33,747 bases of DNA, taken from an uncultured Pelagibacteraceae bacterium. Lineage in GTDB: Bacteria > Pseudomonadota > Alphaproteobacteria > Pelagibacterales > Pelagibacteraceae. The stretch spans positions 1-33,747 of the forward strand of contig CACDVM010000008.1 of NCBI GenBank assembly GCA_902556265.1, written 5' to 3'. The notes below the pieces were generated by a model. The model did not search any database. It was not told where the DNA came from and saw only the letters and a program-made list of their open reading frames with translations. The first letter of the stretch is position 1; each line of letters begins with the position of its first letter. The translations under genes were made by a program, and so were the position numbers. This document shows, piece after piece, positions 1 through 6,897 of this stretch.

Positions 1-677
1 GATGTTTTTTCCAATAGCTCTGGGTCGTTTAATTTTCCAATGATATTTTCATAATTGAGTTTACTTGTTAAAAAATCATTTTCTGCTTGTATTAATTTTG
101 CTTGAGCTCCTGCCAAAGATGACTCTGACTGAGCAACATCTGATAGAGATATACTTCCTCTTTCGAGTCTAATTCTATCTGTTTCAACTTGTCTGTCTAA
201 TAAATTCACATTTGACGTATTGATCTTAAGTTTCTCATTAGCGGTAACTAATCCAGTATAAGCTTCAATAGACTTATATAAAATATCTTGTTCTTTTTTT
301 AAAAGCTTTGCTTTTGCTAAGTCAATTCCAATTTTGCTTTTTCTTAATTCAGCACCTCTGCCAAAATCTATTAGTGTTTGGGTAATTGTAATTGATTGGA
401 CTGAGGGATCTACATTGGTTATAGTTGCATTTGAACCATCTCTATTTGTAAGTTTATCTGTTTCCTCTTGGCTTTTACTTCCACTTAAAGTCACGGTCGG
501 TAAATAAGATCCTTTTGAAATTTTTAACTCTTGTTCTGAAATATTTAGACTTTCCCTTTCAGCATTTAATTCTGGATTATTTTTATATGCTTTTTTAAGT
601 GCTTCCGAGAAAGTTTCAGCATTTACAATGCTTAATAAAGAAAAATAACTTAAAACGATTAATAAAAATTTTTTCAT
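1..677 (-). CDS. tolC: TolC-family outer membrane efflux protein (3' end outside window)
   Basis: Reading the minus strand from the ATG at 677 gives an open frame that runs off the window edge, so only about 225 N-terminal residues are visible. It begins with a lysine-rich, hydrophobic signal peptide ending near VNAE (residues 1-20). The mature start FSEALKKAYKNNPEL is typical of TolC/OEP proteins, and ITQTLIDFG further on is the usual strand motif before a long helical barrel segment. TolC proteins form the trimeric outer-membrane exit duct for type I secretion and RND efflux. The start overlaps the stop of the upstream kinase gene by an ATGA junction, so the two are probably translationally coupled. 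No inner-membrane partner is in view, so the exported substrate is unknown. Confidence 0.88.
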   Translation of the reverse strand, partial: MKKFLLIVLSYFSLLSIVNAETFSEALKKAYKNNPELNAERESLNISEQELKISKGSYLPTVTLSGSKSQEETDKLTNRDGSNATITNVDPSVQSITITQTLIDFGRGAELRKSKIGIDLAKAKLLKKEQDILYKSIEAYTGLVTANEKLKINTSNVNLLDRQVETDRIRLERGSISLSDVAQSESSLAGAQAKLIQAENDFLTSKLNYENIIGKLNDPELLEKT

Positions 678-1603
678 ATTCTTTTATATACTGCAGATTT
701 AATTTGATGGTTACTATTTAAATTTAAAATAATTGATGCATATTTAGGTGTATTCTTGAACATATTCTGAGTTATTCTCTGATATGTTTGCATAAAACTC
801 AAAACATCTTCTTTGCTCATAATCTTGGATTTTGATTTATTTCTATTTTTTTCCCAAAGTTTGCTTTCTTGTTTTAATCTCCATTTTTGAAGCAAACTAA
901 AATTTTTTGCTTTTAAATAAATCAAGCAATTTAGTTGTGAATATAATTTTTTGTAATTAGATTTTAACTGTTGATTAACATATTTTCTCCAAATCTGTTT
1001 TTGGTCTTTTGCCTTTTCCAATGAATTAATTGTTTTCTTTAAAGTGGTATTCTTTTCTGATTTTGCACCAACACACCACCCTTCAAAAATGACAACATCT
1101 GGTCTCACTTTTAAATCATACCATTTTTTTTTATTAAACCTATCATCGATTGCTTTGTTAAAAATTGGAAGTTTTAATCTTTTAAAATTTTTACTTTTTG
1201 TTTTTCTAAAAAAATTTAACATCATATTAATATCATGCGTTCCAGGAACTCCTCTTGTTAAAAGTATTGGATGAATTCGTTTTGACAAATTTATTCTCTC
1301 TTTTCTAGTTTTATAAAAATCATCAATAGAAATTCGAAAAACTTTTAATTTAAAATATCTGCTTAAAATAATCTTTACCAAAGAACTTATTGTCGTTTTG
1401 CCTGTACCCTGGCCTCCTGCTAAACCTACGAAATAAGGCCTTTTTTTAATAGCCTTTTTACTAATCCAAAAACACAAAGGAATTAAGAAAGACCTAATCA
1501 TTTTCTCCTTATTCTTAAATTTATCTAATTTCGTCTCTTGAGATTTAATAAAATTTAAACAATCTTTTTTAACTGTATCAAAACACTCGACGGTTAATTT
1601 CAT
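674..1603 (-). CDS. D-glycerate 3-kinase-like P-loop kinase
   Basis: A P-loop kinase of about 309 residues in the GLYK / phosphoribulokinase-uridine kinase superfamily. Visible motifs are a Walker A loop GGQGTGKTT, an SIDDFY segment, the GLYK-like GVPGTHD motif and IFEGWCVG near mid-protein. These match plant-type D-glycerate 3-kinase (EC 2.7.1.31), which phosphorylates D-glycerate to 3-phosphoglycerate and would feed photorespiratory or serine-cycle carbon into glycolysis. The ATG at 1603 is preferred over an upstream start at 1657, because the upstream GFA gene stops at 1611 and only a short spacer separates them. The gene ends in an ATGA overlap with the tolC-family gene. Substrate is inferred from family motifs; uridine or pantothenate kinase activity is less likely. 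Confidence 0.72.
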   Translation of the reverse strand: MKLTVECFDTVKKDCLNFIKSQETKLDKFKNKEKMIRSFLIPLCFWISKKAIKKRPYFVGLAGGQGTGKTTISSLVKIILSRYFKLKVFRISIDDFYKTRKERINLSKRIHPILLTRGVPGTHDINMMLNFFRKTKSKNFKRLKLPIFNKAIDDRFNKKKWYDLKVRPDVVIFEGWCVGAKSEKNTTLKKTINSLEKAKDQKQIWRKYVNQQLKSNYKKLYSQLNCLIYLKAKNFSLLQKWRLKQESKLWEKNRNKSKSKIMSKEDVLSFMQTYQRITQNMFKNTPKYASIILNLNSNHQIKSAVYKRI

Positions 1604-1610
1604 TGGAATT

Positions 1611-1976
1611 TTATTTTTTCTGATCCATTGGATGATTTTTACCATCAAAGAAAACAATTTCTTCTAAATCTTCTACATTTACTTCATCAACACAGCCTAA
1701 ATTAAATCCCGTCATCGCTGGTGCGCTTCTTGGATTATGATGAGTATAAATTCCGCATTCAGTACAAAAGTAATGATTAGCAACTTTTGTGTGATACTGA
1801 TAAAGTTTCAATCTATCTTTTCCCTTAGTAACTTTGAAATCTTCGTTTTTAATCATTCCCATAGTTGCGTTTTTTCTTTTACAGATAGAACAATTACATC
1901 TTACTATTTTTGCTAATTCATTTATTGAAGCATTAATTTCAGCTTCAACAGATCCACAGTGACAATTTAATTTCAT
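1611..1976 (-). CDS. GFA/CENP-V family zinc-binding protein
   Basis: A compact 121-residue protein with the cysteine pattern of the glutathione-dependent formaldehyde-activating enzyme (GFA) fold: C5 and C7 (NCHCGSVE), C27, C29 and C32 (CNCSICKRK), and C71 and C74 (CTECG). The family binds zinc and was named for spontaneous formaldehyde-glutathione adduct chemistry, but most members have no proven enzymatic role. It is the first gene of a tight minus-strand operon with the glycerate-kinase-like gene (7-base gap) and the tolC-family gene. SAR11 oxidises C1 compounds, so a formaldehyde link is conceivable, but nothing else in this operon supports it. Confidence 0.85.
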   Translation of the reverse strand: MKLNCHCGSVEAEINASINELAKIVRCNCSICKRKNATMGMIKNEDFKVTKGKDRLKLYQYHTKVANHYFCTECGIYTHHNPRSAPAMTGFNLGCVDEVNVEDLEEIVFFDGKNHPMDQKK

Positions 1977-2116
1977 AATTAGATTAAAATTTATACATCT
2001 TATTAATTAACTTAAACTATCCTTGGTTAAAGTTATCCACAACCATACAAAATGTAGTTTCGATGTTCACGTTTTGATTCACTTTTGATTCAGTTACAGA
2101 CTCAAAATACAACCTC

Positions 2117-2145
2117 TTGCGTGTATTGTATAAATGGTCTATAAA
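2117..2145 (+). promoter_or_regulatory. Promoter of umuDC
   Basis: TTGCGT at 2117-2122 and TATAAA at 2140-2145 are separated by 17 bases, a good sigma-70 arrangement. The predicted start of transcription is near 2152, giving a leader of about a dozen bases before the ATG at 2164. A more upstream ATG at 2134 would lie between the two promoter elements, which argues against it as the start. Confidence 0.6.
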
Positions 2146-2148
2146 TTA

Positions 2149-2163
2149 GAACAAAACAAGAAC
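2149..2163. promoter_or_regulatory. LexA operator (GAAC-N7-GAAC)
   Basis: The 15 bases directly before the umuD ATG read GAAC, seven bases, GAAC. This is the exact reverse complement of GTTC-N7-GTTC, the established LexA box of Alphaproteobacteria. It covers the predicted transcription start just downstream of the -10 element, a position where bound LexA would block transcription. A weaker ATTC-N7-ATTC repeat lies upstream at 2077-2091. The consensus is established knowledge; occupancy by LexA is inferred. Confidence 0.75.
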
Positions 2164-2559
2164 ATGAAATTAACTATTCCTTATTATCTACATAAAGCAG
2201 GCGCTGGTTTTCCTTCCCCTGCAACCGATTATATCGAAGAAGATATCGATCTAAACATGCATTTAATCAAAAATGTTCCAGCAACTTTTATTATCAGGGT
2301 GCAGGGAAAGTCGATGGTGGATGTTGGAATTAATGACGGAGATTTATTAGTTGTCGACAAAAGTTTAAAACCAAAAAACTTTTCAACAGTTGTTGCAAAT
2401 GTTCATGATGAGCTTGTAGTTAAAACTTTAGTTCAAGAAAGAGACAAAAAATTTCTAACGTCAGGATCTAAAGATTTTTCTAATAGGATCTTACTTAATG
2501 AAGAAGAAGATATTTTTATTTGGGGAGTTGTAACTTATGTCATCCATTCAACGTACTAA
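2164..2559 (+). CDS. umuD: UmuD: SOS-induced self-cleaving subunit of DNA polymerase V
   Basis: A 131-residue S24-family protein. The N-terminal part contains the cleavage region AGFPSP, with the predicted self-cut between Ala14 and Gly15. The catalytic serine lies in GKSMVD (Ser50) and the catalytic lysine in VVKTL (Lys87), matching Ser60 and Lys97 of E. coli UmuD. RecA filaments stimulate autocleavage, and the shortened UmuD' dimer joins UmuC to form error-prone polymerase V. There is no DNA-binding domain, so this is not LexA itself. The ATG at 2164 is chosen because the promoter and LexA box end exactly there; an in-frame ATG at 2134 falls inside the promoter. Its 3' end overlaps umuC by 23 bases. 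Confidence 0.93.
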   Translation: MKLTIPYYLHKAGAGFPSPATDYIEEDIDLNMHLIKNVPATFIIRVQGKSMVDVGINDGDLLVVDKSLKPKNFSTVVANVHDELVVKTLVQERDKKFLTSGSKDFSNRILLNEEEDIFIWGVVTYVIHSTY

Positions 2560-3814
2560 AAAATTAGCTCTAGTTGATTGTAATTCTTTCTATGTTTCTT
2601 GTGAAAGATTATTCAATCCAAGAATAAGAAAAAAACCTGTTGTAGTTTTATCTAATAATGATGGCTGTATTATTTCAAGATCTAATGAAGCAAAAGCTTT
2701 AGGAATTAAGATGGGAGAGCCTTATTTTAAAGCAAAAGATATTATTATTAAAAATAAGGTTGAAGTTTTTTCATCAAATTACTCTTTATATGGGGATTTA
2801 TCTAGAAGAGTTATGAGAACTCTTAAAAGATTTAATGAAGAGATAGAAGTATATTCAATTGATGAAGCATTTATAGATTTATCAAATTTTCCAGATACTG
2901 AAGTTGAAAAGGTTGGAAAAGAAATTAGAGAAACAGTTTTACAATGGACTGGTATACCAACCAGTATTGGTATTGCCAAAACAAAAACTTTAAGTAAAGT
3001 TGCAAATCATATTGCAAAGAAAAAACAATCAGGTGTCACTAGTTTAATTGGAATAGAAAATTTAGATCCTATCTTAGAAAAAGTTGAAATTAATGATGTA
3101 TGGGGTGTTGGTAGACAGCTTACAAAATTTTATCAAAAAAATGGAATTTACAACGCCAAACAACTTAAAAATAAATCTAACACTTGGATTAAAAAATCTT
3201 CTAATGTTTTAGGTTCAAGAACTGCAATGGAACTAAGAGGTATTCCTTGTATTAGTTTAGAAACAACACAAACTAAAAGAAAAAGTTGTGTTGTCTCAAG
3301 GTCGTTTGGGAAAAGAATTGAAAAATTCCAAGAACTAAAAGAAGCTGTTGCAAATTACTGTTTAAATGCGTCTGAAAAAATTAGATCAGAGTCTTTGGTC
3401 GCAAAAGCAATTACTGTATTTGTTCGAACAAGTCCCTTTCAAAGAAATTATGGTTATTATTCAAATGCAAAGACAATTGATTTTCCTATTGCAACAAATA
3501 ATAGTATTGAAACTGTCAAGACTGCAGTTTCTATTTTAGAAAAGATTTTTAAAAACGGTTATCAATATCAAAAAGCAGGAGTAATGCTTACAGGATTACG
3601 TAATGATGATGGAAGAAAAAATTTATTTTCATCTGAAAAAGATGAAAAAATAAATAATTTAATGAAATCAATTGACAACACTAATTATAGATACGGAAGA
3701 TCTACTTTAAGTCTTGCAAGTGCTGGTGTTCATAAAAAATGGAATATGCGAAGGCAATACTCTTCTAAAATAGATACAGCTGATTTTTATTGTTTGCCAA
3801 CAATTAGAGCTTAA
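2537..3814 (+). CDS. umuC: UmuC: Y-family translesion DNA polymerase
   Basis: A full-length 425-residue UmuC, the catalytic subunit of DNA polymerase V. Metal-binding acids are visible in LALVDCNSFYVSCE (Asp14) and YSIDEAF (Asp109, Glu110). A helix-hairpin-helix region follows (VWGVGRQL, about residue 190), then the little-finger domain, and the C-terminal UmuC-specific segment with YGRSTLSLA and KWNMRRQ. It inserts nucleotides opposite lesions when replicative polymerase stalls. It overlaps umuD by 23 bases, so translation is coupled and expression should follow the LexA box. It ends one base before the convergent glycosyltransferase gene. Nothing suggests truncation. Confidence 0.95.
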   Translation: MSSIQRTKKLALVDCNSFYVSCERLFNPRIRKKPVVVLSNNDGCIISRSNEAKALGIKMGEPYFKAKDIIIKNKVEVFSSNYSLYGDLSRRVMRTLKRFNEEIEVYSIDEAFIDLSNFPDTEVEKVGKEIRETVLQWTGIPTSIGIAKTKTLSKVANHIAKKKQSGVTSLIGIENLDPILEKVEINDVWGVGRQLTKFYQKNGIYNAKQLKNKSNTWIKKSSNVLGSRTAMELRGIPCISLETTQTKRKSCVVSRSFGKRIEKFQELKEAVANYCLNASEKIRSESLVAKAITVFVRTSPFQRNYGYYSNAKTIDFPIATNNSIETVKTAVSILEKIFKNGYQYQKAGVMLTGLRNDDGRKNLFSSEKDEKINNLMKSIDNTNYRYGRSTLSLASAGVHKKWNMRRQYSSKIDTADFYCLPTIRA

Positions 3815-3815
3815 A

Positions 3816-4685
3816 TTATTTTAACTCGTCAACGTTGTTTATATTTTCTAGAGAATTTTGGAATTCTTCCATATTTTCTCTTAAAGCTAAATTCGAAATT
3901 GAATAAACAGCTATCAATAAAAATATTAATGGTACTGCGGTGATTACAGAGGCATTGCTCTTAATAAATAGAATATATAAAATTATAAATAGAGCAGAAC
4001 GGATTAGAAATGTTTTTCTAAAAACACTAATAATAGAAAGTGAATGCTTTATTAGATTATAAAAACTCATTTTTGATGGTCCAAAATATCTATTACCTCT
4101 GATTGAAGGGATAGAAATGAAATTATTTTCAACTTTTATTAAAGCACCTGAAAAACTATTCCAGGTAGCTTTTTCATTAATCATTTTTTCAATAGTAATT
4201 TTTGGGAGACATGTATAATTACCAAATTTTATAGATTTGCCTGCAAAAGTTAGTGTCAATAACTTATGAAGTTGATAACAAATTTTGAATAGTAAATTTT
4301 CAGATCTTTTTATTCTTTCTCCTACCAACGGCTTGTTATTGGAGTTTTTAATCTGATTTAAAAATTCTTTTATCTCTTCTGGTCTATCTTCTCCATCTCC
4401 ATCCATTGGAATAACATAATCAAAATCTTCTTTTTCATAGATATATTTTAATCCTGTAGCAATACATCTTGCATGGCCTTGATTTTTTTTCATATTCAAA
4501 ATTTTAATTGAATAGATATTATCTAATTTTTTTTTATCCTCTGGTCGATCATGATTAGAAGCGTCATTAACTATTATTATAGAAACTTGAAATTCTGGAC
4601 TTATTGATAAATCATTAATCTCATTTATAAGTTTAAAGACTGATTGCCAATCATTGTAAATAGGAATTAAGATTTTGATTTTCAT
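3816..4685 (-). CDS. GT2-family glycosyltransferase with C-terminal membrane segments
   Basis: A 289-residue GT-A fold enzyme. The N-terminus KIKILIPIYND is the usual first strand and nucleotide-binding loop. VPMDGDGEDRPEEI carries the DxD metal/sugar-nucleotide motif near residue 95, as in dolichol-phosphate mannose synthase-like proteins. Two hydrophobic stretches at about residues 225-265 anchor it in the inner membrane. Such enzymes transfer a sugar from a nucleotide donor to polyprenyl phosphate or a surface glycan. It lies 17 bases downstream of a GT39 transferase, which uses polyprenyl-phosphate-sugar donors, so the pair may make and then use one lipid-linked sugar. The sugar is unknown. 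Confidence 0.82.
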   Translation of the reverse strand: MKIKILIPIYNDWQSVFKLINEINDLSISPEFQVSIIIVNDASNHDRPEDKKKLDNIYSIKILNMKKNQGHARCIATGLKYIYEKEDFDYVIPMDGDGEDRPEEIKEFLNQIKNSNNKPLVGERIKRSENLLFKICYQLHKLLTLTFAGKSIKFGNYTCLPKITIEKMINEKATWNSFSGALIKVENNFISIPSIRGNRYFGPSKMSFYNLIKHSLSIISVFRKTFLIRSALFIILYILFIKSNASVITAVPLIFLLIAVYSISNLALRENMEEFQNSLENINNVDELK

Positions 4686-4702
4686 AAATTAAATTATAAA
4701 AC

Positions 4703-6025
4703 TTAATATCTTCCCAAACAAACATCATCTACGCAAATAAATTGTGAAGAATTATTTAATATTTCGTTATTTGTAAAACCTTCCCACCTAGGCCTAGATT
4801 CTAAGTGATAAGAAAGGTTTCCAGCTTTCCATTCATCTCCAGTTACAAATTCAATTTCTTTATTAAAATCTTGATCCCATATAATTTGAACCTTTGCTGC
4901 AATTTCTTTTCCTGGATAATCTGTTCTTTTGTCTGTTTGAGTAATTGAAATAAACGAATAAACAACGGGTGATAAAAAAAATAAAAATAAAAATGTATAC
5001 AGAAATGAATTTATTTTTTTTATGTTAATTTGAGACTGAAAAATATATACAAAAAATAAACCGAGAAATAAATAAAATGGTGCCATCCACATTGTTCTTA
5101 TTCTTGAACCGGTAATAACTGATGTAATAAAAATTAGTAGAAAAGGTAAGATATTGATAAAAATTAAAAAAATTAATTTTTTATCTTTAAAATTCAATTT
5201 AAATTTAAATTTCTTAATCAATAATGAAACTAAAAAGAAAAAGGGTAACAATATTCCTATTTGTTTTGATAAAAAAAGAATTGGATATTTAAAATTATCA
5301 AAAATATTCGCAGTCTCAAGACCAGTTCTTTTGAGACCATAAGTAATTGTTATAAAATCATTATTGTAGAGCCAGATCAGGTGAGGTATTAGCAAAACAA
5401 AAAATATTTCTAAGATAATGAGATATCTAAAATCAAATTTTTTTAATTTTTTAAAAAAGATTATGTAAATAAAAAATAAAATTATTGATACAAGTAGATA
5501 AATGAATAAGTATTTAGATAAAAAACCTACTGCAGCAAAAAAACTTATTATAAAACAATCGATAATACTAATTTTTTTTTTTTCAAATATTTTCCAAGAG
5601 TAATAAACGACTATAGACCAAAATGGTAATTGACATATATTTACATTAAATTCTGGTGACGTAAAATTATAAAAAAAAATTGACTCAAGTAATAATACTG
5701 AAATTAAACTTAATTTAATGTTTCCTAAAAATTCATTGGATAACTTGAACACATAAAAAAAAGACAATAAAACAAAAATTTGACTTAATAAATAAAAAGC
5801 CCAGTCTTGTGGTCCAAAGATTTGAAAAAAAAATTCTGGAAAAAATGCACTTCCAGGAGGATGTTTATTAAATCCCCAGTCTAAATTACTACCCCAAGCT
5901 AATGCCTCAATTACATCTAATGGTAAATTTTTGTTTGTTAAAGATGGAACAATTGTCCAAATAATCAAATGAGATAAAACAAAAATAAAAAATATATTAT
6001 TAATATTTCTATTTAAAACATTCAT
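4703..6025 (-). CDS. ArnT-like GT39 membrane glycosyltransferase
   Basis: A 440-residue, highly hydrophobic protein with about ten transmembrane segments. Near the N-terminus it has the first periplasmic-loop acids of the PMT/ArnT family (LPLDVIEALAWG, Asp37 and Glu40), followed by FNKHPPG (residues 52-58), the family's conserved KHPP motif. These proteins use an undecaprenyl-phosphate-linked sugar to glycosylate lipid A or another envelope molecule on the periplasmic face. The C-terminal soluble part (about residues 365-440) is short. The gene contains a run of twelve A on the coding strand, a potential slippage site. It is transcribed with the GT2 gene downstream and divergently from the dksA-like gene. 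Confidence 0.82.
   Translation of the reverse strand: MNVLNRNINNIFFIFVLSHLIIWTIVPSLTNKNLPLDVIEALAWGSNLDWGFNKHPPGSAFFPEFFFQIFGPQDWAFYLLSQIFVLLSFFYVFKLSNEFLGNIKLSLISVLLLESIFFYNFTSPEFNVNICQLPFWSIVVYYSWKIFEKKKISIIDCFIISFFAAVGFLSKYLFIYLLVSIILFFIYIIFFKKLKKFDFRYLIILEIFFVLLIPHLIWLYNNDFITITYGLKRTGLETANIFDNFKYPILFLSKQIGILLPFFFLVSLLIKKFKFKLNFKDKKLIFLIFINILPFLLIFITSVITGSRIRTMWMAPFYLFLGLFFVYIFQSQINIKKINSFLYTFLFLFFLSPVVYSFISITQTDKRTDYPGKEIAAKVQIIWDQDFNKEIEFVTGDEWKAGNLSYHLESRPRWEGFTNNEILNNSSQFICVDDVCLGRY
5572..5583. repeat. 12-base poly-T/A tract inside the GT39 gene
   Basis: Twelve consecutive T on the plus strand encode a FEKKKIS segment on the minus strand. A one-base change in tract length would truncate the transferase. 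It is long enough to be a polymerase-slippage or sequencing-error hot spot, although the frame is intact here. Confidence 0.8.
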
Positions 6026-6054
6026 TTACAATTATTTACAATAATTAAGCTGAC

Positions 6055-6082
6055 TTGACACCCCTAATTTGCTGAATATACT
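6055..6082 (+). promoter_or_regulatory. Near-consensus sigma-70 promoter of the dksA-like gene
   Basis: TTGACA at 6055-6060 is a perfect -35 hexamer and TATACT at 6077-6082 a one-mismatch -10, with 16 bases between. Transcription would start near 6089 and leave a leader of about 15 bases before the ATG at 6105. An in-frame ATG at 6069 lies inside this promoter and is therefore rejected. This is the strongest promoter match noticed in the window. Confidence 0.78.
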
Positions 6083-6104
6083 CCCTCGAATTCAAATTAT
6101 TAGT

Positions 6105-6629
6105 ATGCCTAAAACCACTAAAATAAAAAAAAAAATTAAAAAAATAAAGCCTAAGTCTACAATAAAATCTAAATCAAAAATTATAAGTAAGCCTAAAGAA
6201 ATCAATAAAGGGCCAATAAAAATTTCTAAAACTTATATTCCAAAAGAAACTGAAAAGTATATGTGCGAAAAACATAAAGTATTTTTCAGAATGAAGTTAC
6301 AAGAGTGGAAAAAAGAGCTAGTTAAAGCTAATAATGAGGCGCTCTATAATGGCAGTATGGATGATAATAGTATTTCTGCAGATATAGTAGATCAAGCAAG
6401 TTCTTATACTGACAAAAATGTTGAAATGAAAGCTATCAATAGACAAATAAAATTAATTTCGGAAATTGAAAAAGCTTTACTTAGAATTAAAGATGATACC
6501 TACGGTTACTGTTTAGATACAGCGGAACCAATTGGGTTAAAAAGGCTAATGGCTAGACCTGTAGCAAAATATACAATTGCTGCACAAGAAAAACATGAAA
6601 AAAATGAAAAAGTTCATGCTGATGACTAA
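6105..6629 (+). CDS. dksA: DksA/TraR-family RNA polymerase-binding regulator with a degenerate zinc finger
   Basis: A 174-residue DksA-like protein. Residues 1-45 are an extra Lys-rich tail (repeated KIKKKIKK-like stretches). The coiled-coil follows, and its tip carries ADIVDQAS (Asp93, Asp96, Ala98), which preserves the DxxDxA motif that reaches into the RNA polymerase secondary channel. The C-terminal globular domain keeps GYCLDTAEPIG and LMARP but only one of the four zinc-ligand cysteines (Cys136); the others are replaced, giving CLDT and TIAA. DksA cooperates with ppGpp to reset transcription of rRNA and amino-acid genes. Cysteine-poor DksA proteins are known in Alphaproteobacteria, so function is likely retained without zinc. 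Start chosen from the promoter position. Confidence 0.86.
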   Translation: MPKTTKIKKKIKKIKPKSTIKSKSKIISKPKEINKGPIKISKTYIPKETEKYMCEKHKVFFRMKLQEWKKELVKANNEALYNGSMDDNSISADIVDQASSYTDKNVEMKAINRQIKLISEIEKALLRIKDDTYGYCLDTAEPIGLKRLMARPVAKYTIAAQEKHEKNEKVHADD

Positions 6630-6650
6630 AATTCATGCTGATGACTAAAA
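6613..6650. repeat. 19-bp perfect tandem duplication across the dksA stop
   Basis: The same 19 bases occur at 6613-6631 and 6632-6650. Each copy contains the last dksA codons and a TAA stop. In the first copy, the ATG at 6622 opens a frame that dies in the second copy after eight codons. In the second copy, the ATG at 6641 opens the small membrane-protein ORF. The duplication therefore appears to have separated a start codon that once overlapped the dksA stop. Confidence 0.9.
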
Positions 6651-6769
6651 AAAGAAAAAAAAACAAACCTGCTCATAATCCAATTACTTATAATTTTACG
6701 AAAAAGTATATTTACTTTTATTATGCTTTTTTTTGGATCCTTTTATTAATTTTTGTATTTACTAGATGA
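6641..6769 (+). CDS. Tiny predicted membrane protein downstream of dksA
   Basis: A 42-residue ORF not recognised as any named family. Residues 1-22 are strongly basic (MTKKRKKNKPAHNP and so on) and residues 23-40 are an aromatic-rich hydrophobic helix (YIYFYYAFFWILLLIFVF), predicting one transmembrane segment with the basic end inside the cell. An in-frame ATG at 6635 is an alternative start created by the tandem duplication. It lies directly after dksA on the same strand and overlaps the next small ORF by ATGA, so all three could be one transcript from the 6055 promoter. The positional coupling and sensible protein design support a real gene, but the case rests on sequence alone. Confidence 0.55.
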   Translation: MTKKRKKNKPAHNPITYNFTKKYIYFYYAFFWILLLIFVFTR

Positions 6770-6870
6770 ATATAAAATTTGTTTTAATAATAGTTATCAT
6801 ACTTGCTATAGAATTGTCAGGTCACGGAATTATAACTTCGTTAATGAGACTTTTAAGTTCAATGAATTAA
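6766..6870 (+). CDS. Tiny predicted single-helix membrane protein
   Basis: A 34-residue ORF whose ATG overlaps the stop of the preceding small ORF (ATGA). It reads as a short basic N-terminus, one hydrophobic helix (about residues 5-23, rich in Ile, Leu and Val) and a small polar tail ending SLMRLLSSMN. No family is recognised. Its stop codon coincides with the start of the 19-bp direct repeat that is a fossil end of the ehuA gene on the opposite strand, so the ORF may have been longer or different before that rearrangement. The overlap is the main support. Confidence 0.45.
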   Translation: MNIKFVLIIVIILAIELSGHGIITSLMRLLSSMN

Positions 6871-6887
6871 TTTGCGTCTAAAACTGC
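6869..6887 (-). repeat. Left 19-bp direct repeat; fossil of the ehuA 3' end
   Basis: These 19 bases match 7355-7373 at 17 positions in the same orientation. Read on the minus strand, 6868-6891 encodes S-A-V-L-D-A-N-stop, the same last six residues as the intact EhuA (HAVLDAN-stop). Similarity ends abruptly beyond this point. It looks like the leftover end of an earlier ehuA copy, with the MOSC gene now sitting between the two ends. Confidence 0.65.
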
Positions 6888-6897
6888 TGATTAAACC

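Noticed and set aside
2077..2091. ATTC-N7-ATTC direct repeat as the primary LexA site
   Set aside because: Both half-sites have a mismatch and it sits upstream of the -35; the perfect box at 2149-2163 is the better operator.
2134..2163. Ten-codon N-terminal extension of UmuD from the ATG at 2134
   Set aside because: The ATG lies between the -35 and -10 elements, and the extension would overlap the LexA box; UmuD homologues do not need it.
5572..5583. Frameshift in the GT39 gene at the 12-base homopolymer
   Set aside because: The reading frame is open and family-like on both sides of the tract, so the gene is intact in this sequence.
6069..6104. Upstream in-frame start for the dksA-like gene
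   Set aside because: The ATG at 6069 lies inside the TTGACA-N16-TATACT promoter, before the predicted transcription start.
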